The translations under genes were made by a program, and so were the position numbers. The notes under the pieces are model-generated. The model made no database searches, was not told the DNA's origin, and was given only the letters and a program-made list of their open reading frames with translations. This document shows, piece after piece, positions 25,688-34,690 of a stretch of 64,000 nucleotides of DNA (its first letter is position 1; the number at the start of each line of letters is the position of its first letter). The stretch comes from Candidatus Latescibacterota bacterium (GTDB lineage Bacteria > Latescibacterota > MWCZ01), in contig JAKJDF010000001.1 in assembly GCA_022706085.1 (NCBI GenBank), positions 588,674-652,673 of the forward strand, given 5' to 3'.

Positions 25688-27400
25688 ATGGACGCGAACG
25701 CTATCCCGGGCGCGGAGTTCCAGCTCGACTTCCGGCTGGTGGAAGCTGGCGAACCGGTCACGTTCATGCTGCGGGGAGTGACCTCTGGGGACCGGTTCGA
25801 AGTCTTCCCTCGCTACCTCGAGACCTGCGACCCTGACCGTGCGCGCCTATCGCAGGAACCGCTGGGGTGGCTTGACGAACTTGAGCCGGAAACGCTGGCC
25901 GTCGGGGAGGCTGTTCGCTACACGCCAGCCTCGCCGGGAAACTACCTCGCCCGGTGGACGAGCAGCCGTCACGGCGTAGAATACCGGTATTTCGCCGCGA
26001 TTGACCAGTCCTACGTCGTCTATCGTCCTGCCGTGTGGAACTGGCCCACCCCGTTCTCGGCATCCGGCGGAGCGGAGATACACAATGGCGGTCTGCCACT
26101 CGACTGGTGCATCAACTCCGACAGAACCGACGAACCCTACATCCCCCGGCTCAAGGAAGAACAGAAACGGTTCGGAGGCGGCGTTGTTTACGGGTTCAGC
26201 GCCCCGCCCGACCTTCCGCCCGAGGAAGCCATCAACGCCATCTCGTGCGCGGTGTCGGCGCTGCGAAATGCCGGGCTTGATGTCGGCAGGACGGCCAACC
26301 TCTGGTACGGCGGCGGCCTTCCCAACGCTAAAGTCGGTGTTGCCCGCGCGGTCGGTTTCGACGTGATTGACGGCTACGTGCCCCGCGCGCACACGTGCGG
26401 ACTGGGCGCGCCGTACTACCCCTTCTTCATCGGCGGTACGGACTACCGGTTTCCCTGCCAGAACGGCCAATCCAGCGCTATCGCCTGTGTGTTCGATTTC
26501 GTCGGAAGCTGGCATTTCCACGGGCCGATCGGGTTCCATCGTCCCACAGCGCGCGGGAGCTGGGAGCGCGCCCGCCATTATATCGATCTGGCGGCTCGTG
26601 AGGCCGTGATGACGGCGCAGAACAGCGGCGTCCACAACTTCATCACCACTCTCGTGAATTTCGAGAGCCCGATTGCGTGGGGCAGCCCCGCGTACGATGT
26701 CGTGTGGGATGAAGGCCGGGGCAGGGATTTCTTCGAGAACTACATGCATCTGCTCGCATTTGAACATCCGCGCCGTTGGCCCATCGTCTTCGCCCGCGCC
26801 GCCGATTATGCGGACTATTTTCGCGCCCACTACGCCGCGATGCCCCGTCGCCTTGTCAGTTCCATCACCCATGACATCGAGTATGACAGGTACTGGACCG
26901 ACGAATGGCATGAAAAAGGGTTGATGCCGACCGGGTACGTTCCCGTGAGCCAGTCGCTGCGTGCGTTTCGCGAAGCGCGCGCGATGCCGCAGTACAACAT
27001 CCCCGTGTCGTGGGAATTTATCAACTACAACGACAACCGCAGAACCTGCCGGTTCGAGTACGCGTGCCCGAAACCGGTCCATTACTACGATCTGACCGGA
27101 AACACCCCGTGGTCGGATCGCCCCTGCGAAACGGACCTCCCCGACCCGGAAATATCGGTTTCGACACGAACCGCACCTGACGGGCACGAAATCGTGTATA
27201 CTATCACCGGTGGTACGGTGTTCCCCGACTACCTCCTGGCCATTTGGGATATCCCCCGTGAGTATCGCACATGCCGCTGTGAAACGAACGCGAAGGAGTT
27301 CATCTGGGTGGAAAACACCGATGGCAACTGCCGGGGGATCGTGCGCTTCGATCTCGAGCCGGATTGCACGATATTCGTCCGATGGCATCGAGCCACGTAG
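25688..27400 (+). CDS. Unknown 570-residue cytoplasmic protein in saccharide block
   Basis: No family was recognised. The product has no signal peptide. The first about 110 residues look beta-rich, resembling a carbohydrate-binding or Ig-like module. A large middle region (about 120-470) is rich in Trp, Tyr, His and Asp: NWPTPFSASGG, PLDWCINSDRTDEP, LWYGGGLPNAKVG, THDIEYDRYW. It could be an alpha/beta-barrel hydrolase. A C-terminal beta-rich part (about 485-570) has several cysteines. The layout resembles polysaccharide-active enzymes, but no catalytic motif can be named. The stop is 37 bp before the sulfatase, so the two genes are probably one operon. Confidence 0.6.
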   Translation: MDANAIPGAEFQLDFRLVEAGEPVTFMLRGVTSGDRFEVFPRYLETCDPDRARLSQEPLGWLDELEPETLAVGEAVRYTPASPGNYLARWTSSRHGVEYRYFAAIDQSYVVYRPAVWNWPTPFSASGGAEIHNGGLPLDWCINSDRTDEPYIPRLKEEQKRFGGGVVYGFSAPPDLPPEEAINAISCAVSALRNAGLDVGRTANLWYGGGLPNAKVGVARAVGFDVIDGYVPRAHTCGLGAPYYPFFIGGTDYRFPCQNGQSSAIACVFDFVGSWHFHGPIGFHRPTARGSWERARHYIDLAAREAVMTAQNSGVHNFITTLVNFESPIAWGSPAYDVVWDEGRGRDFFENYMHLLAFEHPRRWPIVFARAADYADYFRAHYAAMPRRLVSSITHDIEYDRYWTDEWHEKGLMPTGYVPVSQSLRAFREARAMPQYNIPVSWEFINYNDNRRTCRFEYACPKPVHYYDLTGNTPWSDRPCETDLPDPEISVSTRTAPDGHEIVYTITGGTVFPDYLLAIWDIPREYRTCRCETNAKEFIWVENTDGNCRGIVRFDLEPDCTIFVRWHRAT

Positions 27401-27437
27401 CGCAATCGAGTGAGAACCCGGAAAAGGAACCTCCGTA

Positions 27438-28913
27438 ATGCCCAAAGAATCCAGCCGCCCCAACATTGTCATCCTTTATGCCGACGACCTCGGTTTCGGC
27501 GACGTCGGCTGTTACGGCGCCACGGAGATCCCCACTCCGAACGTGGACCGGCTGGCGGCTGCCGGCATCCGCTTCACGAACGGCTACGCAACCGCGGCGA
27601 CGTGCACGCCCTCCCGCTACAGTCTGCTGACGGGCTCTTACCCGTGGCGAAACCAACGAGCCGCGATCCTCCCCGGCGATGCGCCTTTGATAATCGAACC
27701 GGACTCCTCAACAATGCCCGCCACGTTTTGCCGCGCGGGCTACCGTACCGGGGTCGTGGGCAAGTGGCATCTCGGCCTCGGCAGGGGAAGAATAGACTGG
27801 AACGACCGGATCCAGTTTTGCCCGAACGATGTCGGCTTCGACTACTCGTTCATCATGCCGGCCACCAACGATCGTGTGCCCTGCGTCTACCTCGAAAACG
27901 GCCGGGTGGTCAACCTCGATCCGAACGATCCGATCGAGGTGACCTATGACGATACCACCGTTTTCCCCGGAGAGCTGACCGGTCGAGACCATCCGGAGCT
28001 TCTGCGGGTGAGCCACAGCCACGGGCACGACGGGACCATCGTGAACGGCGTCGGCCGAATCGGCCACATGCGTGGTGGCACAAGCGCCCTGTGGACGGAC
28101 GAAACCATGGCCGAAACGTTCGCGAAGAAGGCAGTGGAGTTCATCGCCGCAGATCGCGAACAGCCATTTTTCCTCTACTATGCGCTCCACCAGCCCCATG
28201 TGCCGCGTCTGCCCGGGCCACGATTTCAGGGCGCGACGAAACTGGGCGCACGGGGTGACGTCATCGTCGAAATGGACTGGTGCGTCGGCGAGGTGCTCAG
28301 CGCGCTGGATCGGTTAAGTATCAGGGAGAACACCATCGTCATCTTCTCGAGCGATAATGGCCCCGTGCTGGATGACGGCTACCGGGACGGCGCGGAGGAG
28401 CTGAAGGACGGGCATCGCCCGGCCGGCCCGCTGCGTGGCGGGAAATACAGCCTCTTCGATGGCGGAACGCGCGTGCCATTCATTCTGAGCTGGCCGGAAA
28501 CGGTGAAGCCGGGTGAGTCCGATGCGCTGGTGAGCCATGTGGACTTCCATGCGTCCTTCGCCGCGTTGAACGGCCAGAAGTTGAACGACGAGGAGGCTCC
28601 GGACAGCCTCAACGTGCTGGATGCTCTGCTTGGCAGGAGTGGTACCGGGCGTGAGGAGCTCGTCGTGGAGGGAACTCGCAGCAAGACGGTGTACCGGCGC
28701 GGCGACTGGGTGTTCATTCCTCCGTATCAGGGGCCGGCAATCAACGTGAACACGAACACCGAACTGGGAAACGCGCCAGCCCCGCAGCTCTACGACCTTT
28801 CGCGGGACATCGGGCAGATCACAAATCTCGCCGCCAGGCACCCCGAACGAGCGAAGGAACTGGCGGCCAGGCTGGACGAAATCAGGGCAGGCAACCAAAC
28901 GAGGCAACGCTGA
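27438..28913 (+). CDS. Sulfatase (arylsulfatase A / alkaline-phosphatase superfamily)
   Basis: The 491-residue enzyme carries the type I sulfatase signature CTPSR at 56-60, whose Cys becomes formylglycine, followed by YSLLTG. Metal ligands appear as ADDLG (Asp16, Asp17) and FSSDNGP in the second half, and GKWHLG matches the conserved active-site segment. Substrates are sulfate esters, probably of sulfated polysaccharides. No signal peptide is visible, so it would act in the cytoplasm on imported oligosaccharides unless the start lies elsewhere. No formylglycine-generating enzyme gene is in the window. A GH29 fucosidase at 56347 fits the use of fucose-rich sulfated glycans. Confidence 0.92.
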   Translation: MPKESSRPNIVILYADDLGFGDVGCYGATEIPTPNVDRLAAAGIRFTNGYATAATCTPSRYSLLTGSYPWRNQRAAILPGDAPLIIEPDSSTMPATFCRAGYRTGVVGKWHLGLGRGRIDWNDRIQFCPNDVGFDYSFIMPATNDRVPCVYLENGRVVNLDPNDPIEVTYDDTTVFPGELTGRDHPELLRVSHSHGHDGTIVNGVGRIGHMRGGTSALWTDETMAETFAKKAVEFIAADREQPFFLYYALHQPHVPRLPGPRFQGATKLGARGDVIVEMDWCVGEVLSALDRLSIRENTIVIFSSDNGPVLDDGYRDGAEELKDGHRPAGPLRGGKYSLFDGGTRVPFILSWPETVKPGESDALVSHVDFHASFAALNGQKLNDEEAPDSLNVLDALLGRSGTGREELVVEGTRSKTVYRRGDWVFIPPYQGPAINVNTNTELGNAPAPQLYDLSRDIGQITNLAARHPERAKELAARLDEIRAGNQTRQR

Positions 28914-28948
28914 AAGAACCTGGCGAGACTCATTCTACACATTTCTCG

Positions 28949-28977
28949 TTCCCGTTTTTTCTTCGCGCGTGTATATT
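28949..28977 (+). promoter_or_regulatory. Promoter, TTCCCG-17-TATATT
   Basis: TATATT at 28972-28977 lies in a GTGTATATTTTC context, 17 bp after TTCCCG (28949-28954). It precedes the beta-helix protein gene, whose leader holds a short CCCGGGG-rich hairpin. Confidence 0.5.
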
Positions 28978-29054
28978 TTCGTTGTGCCCCGGGGGGACTA
29001 CCGGGAGGGCGCGTAACCAGAGCTTTCCGAGACGAGAAGAATCGGGGAAACGCC

Positions 29055-30902
29055 ATGTTTTCGTCCCGCGCCGTTGCAACCGGCATGTTCCTGCTGGTGG
29101 TACCCTCTCTTGCCGGCGCCATCTCTGTTTCCGGCGACCTCACCACGCAGGCATGGACGAAAGCCAGAAGCCCGTACCGCGTCACCGGAAAGGTGACGGT
29201 GCTCTCTGGTGAAACCCTCACCATTGAACCCGGTGTGGATGTTCTTTTCGATGCCGATGTGCAGTTCCACGTTCGAGGACGTATTCTCGCGCTCGGAGCC
29301 CCGCTGGACAGCATTCGTTTTCTGAGGGGATTCGCTTCCAAATGGGGCGGAATGCGCATTGTCAAGGCTGATTCTTCCGTGTTTTCCTACGCCCGTTTCA
29401 GCGATTCCCACAGGCGTGACGCCAGCGGAAAATGGGAGGACACCAGCGGTGGTGCGCTGTTTGTAGATTCGTCCGCCGCCCTGACGATATCGAACACCGT
29501 GATCTCGAAAAACATCGCCGACGGATATGGAGGTGGAATCTGCATCGCGCGCACGAAGGCGACACTTTCGGAATGCACGATTGCGGATAATTCGGCCGCC
29601 GAGTACGGCGGCGGTCTTTCGAACAACTACGCCACCGCATCGTTGACCATGACAAACTGCCTCATCGTGGGCAACACGTCCGTGAAATACGGCGGGGCGA
29701 TGGAAAACTGGGGGGCAAAGGCGGATATTCAGCGGTGTGTATTTTTTGGTAACACTGCGACCCAGTCCGGCGGCACATCCGGCGGGAGCATGCTGATAAG
29801 CTGGGGTACCAACCCGACGCTGACCATGCGCAACTCGATCGTATGGGGTAACAAGCCGACTAACGCCATCAGAGTGGACGCAGGCACAGTTACAGCGACG
29901 TACAGCGACGTCCAGAGCGGGTACGCCGGCACCGGCAACATCAGCGTAGACCCGCAGTTTGCGGGTGCGGCCGCACGCGATTTCCGCCTCGCGCCAGGCT
30001 CTCCGTGCACGAACACAGGTGATCCTTCATCGCCTTCCGATGCGGACGGTTCGCGGGCAGACATGGGGATCGACTGGTCCTCCCACCGGGTATTGTACGG
30101 TGATGTCAGCGGGGACGGCACCATCAGCGCCAATGACGCTTCGCTTGTGGTCCGGCGTGTCGTGGACAATACGGTTTCGCTGGCGGTGCCGTTGGCCGGG
30201 GACGTGACTGGCAACGGCTCTCTGAGCGCATACGATGCCGCACTGATTCTGAGAAAAGTCACCGACCTGACGTACCGGTTTCCCGTCGAACGCGGTAGCA
30301 TGAAACCGGCGGCACCGAATTCCGGTGCGCGGTACATATGGTTCGAAGCATCGGGGGGCTCATGGGTGCTCCGCATAGATAACCCGTCCGATGTCGTCGC
30401 GGGCGATCTGGTGCTCTCCCTTCCGGACGACGCCCCCGCGCGTGTCGAGGGTGCGGCGATGGTTTGCACCCGGCAGGAAGGCCGGACTCTTTTTGTATCG
30501 TTCGCGCGGCAGGACGATGCTTCCCCGGTGCTGATTTCCCTTCCGATTGGTTCGGTTACGCCGCCGGTGGTTGCCAGATTCCTGTGCAACGAGGGCACGA
30601 TTACGGTGCGTTACGGGCAACCGACGAGCCTCGCTCTCGAACAGAACTTCCCCAACCCGTTCAACCCGACGACCCTGGTCCGGTTCGCCATCCCCGAGGC
30701 CGGTGACGTCCGCCTGTCCATTCACGCGGCAAACGGCCAGCTTGTCCGCACGCTTGTGGATCATCCTCTTCCTTCCGGGAACCACGAAGTGGTGTGGGAT
30801 GGGAAGGACGCGCTGGGTCGTGAGGTTGCCAGCGGAGTGTATGTCTGCCGTCTCCGAACGGAACAGGCGGAGGCAACCCGGCGGATGACACTCGTTCGCT
30901 GA
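29055..30902 (+). CDS. Secreted beta-helix protein with dockerin-like repeats and sorting domain
   Basis: The 615-residue product has a clear signal peptide (about 1-23). Next come right-handed beta-helix repeats rich in Asn, Gly and short aliphatic steps (about 25-320; GGGICIARTKATLSECTI is one rung). Two dockerin-like calcium-binding repeats follow at about 348-395 (DVSGDGTISANDAS and DVTGNGSLSAYDAA). A FlgD-like/type IX-type sorting domain is at about 531-615 (NFPNPFNPTTLVRF, ending in MTLVR). It should be exported and displayed on the surface, perhaps binding or cleaving polysaccharide. No lyase residues could be assigned. GGGGAAA precedes the ATG. Confidence 0.82.
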   Translation: MFSSRAVATGMFLLVVPSLAGAISVSGDLTTQAWTKARSPYRVTGKVTVLSGETLTIEPGVDVLFDADVQFHVRGRILALGAPLDSIRFLRGFASKWGGMRIVKADSSVFSYARFSDSHRRDASGKWEDTSGGALFVDSSAALTISNTVISKNIADGYGGGICIARTKATLSECTIADNSAAEYGGGLSNNYATASLTMTNCLIVGNTSVKYGGAMENWGAKADIQRCVFFGNTATQSGGTSGGSMLISWGTNPTLTMRNSIVWGNKPTNAIRVDAGTVTATYSDVQSGYAGTGNISVDPQFAGAAARDFRLAPGSPCTNTGDPSSPSDADGSRADMGIDWSSHRVLYGDVSGDGTISANDASLVVRRVVDNTVSLAVPLAGDVTGNGSLSAYDAALILRKVTDLTYRFPVERGSMKPAAPNSGARYIWFEASGGSWVLRIDNPSDVVAGDLVLSLPDDAPARVEGAAMVCTRQEGRTLFVSFARQDDASPVLISLPIGSVTPPVVARFLCNEGTITVRYGQPTSLALEQNFPNPFNPTTLVRFAIPEAGDVRLSIHAANGQLVRTLVDHPLPSGNHEVVWDGKDALGREVASGVYVCRLRTEQAEATRRMTLVR

Positions 30903-30934
30903 TCGGGCGCACATCCTCCAGAGGTGTTCACATT

Positions 30935-30968
30935 CGGAGCGCGGCATGCCCGTTGCGCTCCGCTCTTT
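30935..30968 (+). terminator. Intrinsic terminator after the beta-helix gene
   Basis: CGGAGCGC (30935-30942) and GCGCTCCG (30955-30962) form a perfect 8-bp stem with a 12-base loop, followed by CTCTTTTC. It lies 33 bp after the stop of the beta-helix gene. Confidence 0.65.
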
Positions 30969-30994
30969 TCCCGGCACCGTGTACCTCTTCCCAG

Positions 30995-31023
30995 TTCGCG
31001 CAGGACCCGCTTTTGCGTACCTT
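30995..31023 (+). promoter_or_regulatory. Promoter, TTCGCG-17-TACCTT
   Basis: TTCGCG (30995-31000) and TACCTT (31018-31023) are 17 bp apart, just after a terminator and before the lipoprotein genes. The -35 is weak, so this is a position-based call. Confidence 0.35.
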
Positions 31024-31062
31024 TTACCGGTGAACTCCCCGCAGCCGCCAGGAGGAGCCACC

Positions 31063-31083
31063 ATGGTGAGGAATACGCGATGA
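31063..31083 (+). CDS. Six-codon leader peptide (MVRNTR) coupled to the lipoprotein gene
   Basis: ATG 31063 follows a perfect GGAGGAG Shine-Dalgarno (31051-31057) and encodes only MVRNTR before TGA at 31081-31083. That stop overlaps the ATG at 31080 of the lipoprotein gene as ATGA. The strongest ribosome site therefore serves the mini-ORF, and the main gene may be translated by re-initiation. It could be coincidental. Confidence 0.35.
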   Translation: MVRNTR

Positions 31084-31856
31084 ATACATGCCCGGTGCTG
31101 AAACGGGCCCGCGCAGTCGCCGCACTGGTCGGCCTCGTCGCTGTCTCTGGAGGTTGTACACCCCAGACACGCGCCGCGAGGGTCCCTGAGCAGGATCTGA
31201 CGCCCTTCGAGCAGCTTGTCCGACAGTGGACGAGGGAATACCGGTTCCGGCGAACAACCGGCGGGAGTGATCTGGTGAGCTCGCAGGGGGCCATCGTGGA
31301 ACGCCCCACACACGAAGAGCACCTGATCCTGGAGGCTACCCTGTTCTCCGATACGCTGGTGGCGGCGGATATCGCCCGCATCTGCGAGTACGATTCCTCT
31401 GGCACCCGGTGCGACAGCATCGGCATTGCGTACAGAGCGCGACACCAGATACCGGAGCAGTTTCGTATCGAGCTGGCGGCGCTTGCGAATCTATCCACGC
31501 CCTTCCGACTCGAACCTTTGACGATTTACCTCACCGATGAGGACGGAATCGATTACGAACCGCGCCGGAAAATCTTCTCCACGCCAGTGACAGCGCAACG
31601 CACCTATCTCGACCGCGAGGTGACGAGGTACGACCCGTACACGTCGTGGGAATACCAGGTGTACCAGTACATTGCCGGGTACGAGTTTCAATCCACCGGA
31701 CGAGCAACGCTCTACTTCGACCGCGTGAACATCATCGGAAAGGACCTCCTCGGGCCCGGAGCGAAACTCACGCTCAAGTTCCGCCAGAACCGAACGGAGC
31801 TGGGGAAAATCACGTGGGACCTGGACGCCATACGGGCGGGCAGCGCGGCGCGGTGA
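31080..31856 (+). CDS. Lipoprotein of unknown function
   Basis: The 258-residue product begins with a lipoprotein signal ending VAVSGGC (Cys near residue 24). The mature part has alternating short strands and charged segments and no recognised domain. It may be a GWxTD-type or other outer-membrane-associated lipoprotein, but I cannot assign it. GAGGA precedes the ATG, and a stronger ribosome site belongs to the overlapping mini-ORF. It is 19 bp before a second lipoprotein gene, so the two form a cotranscribed pair that may act together at the outer membrane. Confidence 0.7.
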   Translation: MNTCPVLKRARAVAALVGLVAVSGGCTPQTRAARVPEQDLTPFEQLVRQWTREYRFRRTTGGSDLVSSQGAIVERPTHEEHLILEATLFSDTLVAADIARICEYDSSGTRCDSIGIAYRARHQIPEQFRIELAALANLSTPFRLEPLTIYLTDEDGIDYEPRRKIFSTPVTAQRTYLDREVTRYDPYTSWEYQVYQYIAGYEFQSTGRATLYFDRVNIIGKDLLGPGAKLTLKFRQNRTELGKITWDLDAIRAGSAAR

Positions 31857-31875
31857 GGAAAGCGAATCTCGAACG

Positions 31876-32583
31876 ATGCGTGCTTCATTCCTGTCCTCCT
31901 GCGTTCTCCTGGGAGCCCTGCTGTTCTGCGCCGGATGCGCCGGATGGCTCGAACGGTACGCCATAGTCGAGAACTCGCCGGTGGTGGTGCTGTACCAGGA
32001 TGCCGACGCGCACGCGGCGCAGCAGAACTACCCTGCGGCGCTCGGTGCCTATCGGGAGGTAATTCGCCGGTATCCTGCGAGCGCGTATGCAGAAGCATCG
32101 TATCTCCGCATCGCCTCCATCTACCTTGACCGAGCCGCTCCCGAGCGAGGGTGGAACGGCTGGGAAGGCGCCGATTACGCGGCCGCACGGGATACGCTGA
32201 TGGCGCTGCTGCAGAAGTTTCCACGAACCCAGTACCGGCAGGAAGCGCGCAACTGGATCAAAGTGCTCGACATGGCGCTGGAAGTGGATTCCCGCACGGA
32301 AGTCGTGAGGGATACGGTTACCGTGCAAGTACCTGTTATCACGGCCGATACGTCCGATTCCTCCGCGGCGTGGCAGAGTGAACGCGCCCGTCTCCAGCGA
32401 ACGATCAACGTCGTCACCGCGGAACGCAACCGGTTCCGCACCCAGCGGGATACCTGCAGGGCAGGCCTGGAACGGCTGCGCGCGGAAAATGCCGACCTGG
32501 ACGCTCAGTTGCGCAGAACGAAGTCTGAGATGGAACGCATGCGGCGCATGCTCGTGGACCTGGAACGGCGGTCGGGCAACTGA
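31876..32583 (+). CDS. TPR lipoprotein, BamD/YfiO-like, with C-terminal coiled coil
   Basis: The 235-residue product has a lipobox (LLFCAGC, Cys near residue 21). TPR-type helices follow: YQDADAHAAQQNYPAALGAY near residue 40 and a tract ending FPRTQYRQEARNWI near residue 115. This is the pattern seen in BamD/YfiO- and YbgF-like proteins. Residues about 165-230 are strongly charged heptads and predict a coiled coil. It is probably anchored to an outer or inner membrane leaflet and holds partner proteins. BamD proper is usually longer and lacks this coiled coil, so I call it only BamD-like. It is cotranscribed with the preceding lipoprotein. Confidence 0.7.
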   Translation: MRASFLSSCVLLGALLFCAGCAGWLERYAIVENSPVVVLYQDADAHAAQQNYPAALGAYREVIRRYPASAYAEASYLRIASIYLDRAAPERGWNGWEGADYAAARDTLMALLQKFPRTQYRQEARNWIKVLDMALEVDSRTEVVRDTVTVQVPVITADTSDSSAAWQSERARLQRTINVVTAERNRFRTQRDTCRAGLERLRAENADLDAQLRRTKSEMERMRRMLVDLERRSGN

Positions 32584-32615
32584 CCGCGGATTTCTTGTAT
32601 CGGGGAGTCGCATCT

Positions 32616-33707
32616 ATGGGAACGTGCAACCAGTTGATCAGTTACATCGCGCCGGGAGCTCCCGCCACACGGCGGCCCGGCACGGGGAACGAGCCGTTCC
32701 TCCGCCCCGAAATCGGTTTCACTCCCCGATGGTACCGCGAGGCGCTTGGGATCGATTTCGGGGAAAGGTGGCATGCCGACCCCGCATACCGGCGTGAAGC
32801 CATTGTCGCCATGCGCGGCGAATTGCGGCGCCGGTTTGGCGGGACGGCAATCGGCGGAATCGATCGGCCCGATGAGCCTCTGGATCTGCTCACCGGAACC
32901 TACGGGGCTTCCACCGTCGCGGCGATTTTTGGTGTGCCGATTGTGTATTCTAGCGATAACTGGCCCAATTGCGAACACCGGTATCTCTCCAACGACGAGA
33001 TGGACGCAATCGCACCCCCCGATCTCGACAGAAATCCCCATTTTCAGGCGCTTATGAACCAGGTGGAATGGATCGCCGCCAGGGAAGGTCGGGTTCTGGG
33101 TTACATCAACTGGCAGGGAGTTCTGAACAACGCACAGCGCCTGCGCGGCGAGCAGTTGTTCATAGATATGATGGAAGAACCGGAACGCTGCGCCCGTCTG
33201 TTCGACGCCGTAACCACCACGATGATCGACGCCGCGAAACGTCTGCACGCGCGCCAGAGGGAATCCGGCGTGGATGTCCGGTTCTTCACCGTCAGCAACT
33301 GCCTCGTGAACATGGTGTCCAGCCGGGCGTACCACGAACAACTGCTCCCCTTCGACAAACGGATTTCCGAGGCGTTCTGCTGCATCGGCATCCACAACTG
33401 CGCGTGGAACGCCAATCCTTACCTCGACTCGTACGCCGAGGTGCCGAGGGTCGCCTACATGGATATGGGCATCATGTCGGACCTGGAACGCGCCCGCCGT
33501 TTGTTCCCAGATGCCAGACGCGCACTCATGTACACCCCGATGGACGTTGCGGACAAGTCTCTGGACCAGATCCGCAGCGATTTCCAGCACATCGCCGACA
33601 CGTACGGGCCCTGCGATATCGTCCTTGCCGACATCGAAGCGGGCACGCCCGACGAGCGCGTCCTCTCCCTGGTGGAGATGTGCCGCGTGATTAGCGCCCG
33701 ATTTTGA
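32616..33707 (+). CDS. Uroporphyrinogen decarboxylase-like (methyltransferase family) protein
   Basis: The 363-residue protein is a TIM-barrel member of the URO-D/MtaA superfamily. GIHNCAWN (about residue 259) gives the His-x-Cys pair that binds zinc in corrinoid:coenzyme methyltransferases, and DIVLADIEAG near the end matches a family strand. No heme-pathway genes are near, so methyl transfer or another C1 reaction is likelier than heme synthesis. ATG 32616 follows GGGGAG eight bases upstream; an in-frame TTG at 32595 is less likely. The stop overlaps the next start (TGATG), which indicates translational coupling. A second member lies at 55236. Confidence 0.7.
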   Translation: MGTCNQLISYIAPGAPATRRPGTGNEPFLRPEIGFTPRWYREALGIDFGERWHADPAYRREAIVAMRGELRRRFGGTAIGGIDRPDEPLDLLTGTYGASTVAAIFGVPIVYSSDNWPNCEHRYLSNDEMDAIAPPDLDRNPHFQALMNQVEWIAAREGRVLGYINWQGVLNNAQRLRGEQLFIDMMEEPERCARLFDAVTTTMIDAAKRLHARQRESGVDVRFFTVSNCLVNMVSSRAYHEQLLPFDKRISEAFCCIGIHNCAWNANPYLDSYAEVPRVAYMDMGIMSDLERARRLFPDARRALMYTPMDVADKSLDQIRSDFQHIADTYGPCDIVLADIEAGTPDERVLSLVEMCRVISARF

Positions 33708-34690
33708 TGGTGAGCGCACCTCCCATGGCGGAATCCTCCCGTGCGCGATGGTTGAAAAGGCTGAAACTCGCCTTCACGATCATCGTGTTCGCGGTTCTTG
33801 TCGTCAGCGTGGACCCCGTTGCCATCGCAGCGACGTGGCGGCGAACTGATCCGCGGTGGATATCCCTTGCGCTTGTCCTCATTCCCCCCAATCTCTTCTG
33901 CCAGTACCGTAGAATCGTTGCGGCGCTGGCGCCGGTATACCCGGCGATTTCATTCCGTGCGGCGATCCGCCCCCTGCTGGCCGGCCTTGCGATGGGGGCC
34001 GTCACGCCCGGCCGCGTCGGCGAACTGGGGCAGGTCATGCTGTTGCCTTCCGGGGGGCGCACGAAGGCCATCGGAACGCTGACCGTGATGAGAGCCTACG
34101 GGTTCCTTTCCGTCGTTGCGCTCGGTCTTGCGGCGTGGATGGCGAACCCCGCTCTCCTGCGCACCGATTCGCGTACGGCGGTGTGTTACGGCAGTGCGGT
34201 TCTGCTCGTTCTGGCGGCGCTGACCGGAGTGGCGGAGTGGTATTTCCGCCGCGAGGAACACTTTGCCACCGGCAGGCTGATCCGAAAAATCCGGGGAGCG
34301 GAGGGAGTATTCGCGGGCGTGAAGACGCTTTCCGGGAAGGATCGCGTGCGTTTCTGCGGATGGTCCCTTGCCCTGTCCTTCGTCTACCTGACACAGCTCA
34401 CGTTCTTGATGCGCGCGTTCGGCGCCGCCGTGCCATTGTGGGATGGCCTGCTCGCGGGGGCTGTCACCACGGGAATCGTCGCGTTGCTGCCTGTTGCCGT
34501 AGGCAACGTCGGGGTGAGGGAGACGGCCGCGGTGGTGGTCTGGAAACAGGTGGGAACGAACGCGGCAGCAGCATTTAACGGCGCATTTCTGCTGTTCCTC
34601 ATCAATGTCGTGCTTCCCGGCCTGGCGGGGATCGTCTGGAACTGGTGGGAGTCATTTCGCGGGGAGGGCTCCGCTCGGAGGCGACCATGA
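33707..34690 (+). CDS. Flippase-like integral membrane protein (LPG synthase TM / UPF0104 family)
   Basis: The 327-residue product has about eight membrane segments and the family signature region with MGAVTPGRVGELG (about residue 85) and LPVAVGNVGVRE (about residue 263). Relatives include the membrane half of lysyl-phosphatidylglycerol synthases and polyprenyl or glycolipid flippases. Here it probably moves or modifies a lipid-linked sugar, in keeping with the deacetylase that follows with a 4-bp ATGA overlap. The start is ATG 33707, sharing one base with the upstream stop. ATG 33725 is an alternative. Confidence 0.75.
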   Translation: MVSAPPMAESSRARWLKRLKLAFTIIVFAVLVVSVDPVAIAATWRRTDPRWISLALVLIPPNLFCQYRRIVAALAPVYPAISFRAAIRPLLAGLAMGAVTPGRVGELGQVMLLPSGGRTKAIGTLTVMRAYGFLSVVALGLAAWMANPALLRTDSRTAVCYGSAVLLVLAALTGVAEWYFRREEHFATGRLIRKIRGAEGVFAGVKTLSGKDRVRFCGWSLALSFVYLTQLTFLMRAFGAAVPLWDGLLAGAVTTGIVALLPVAVGNVGVRETAAVVVWKQVGTNAAAAFNGAFLLFLINVVLPGLAGIVWNWWESFRGEGSARRRP

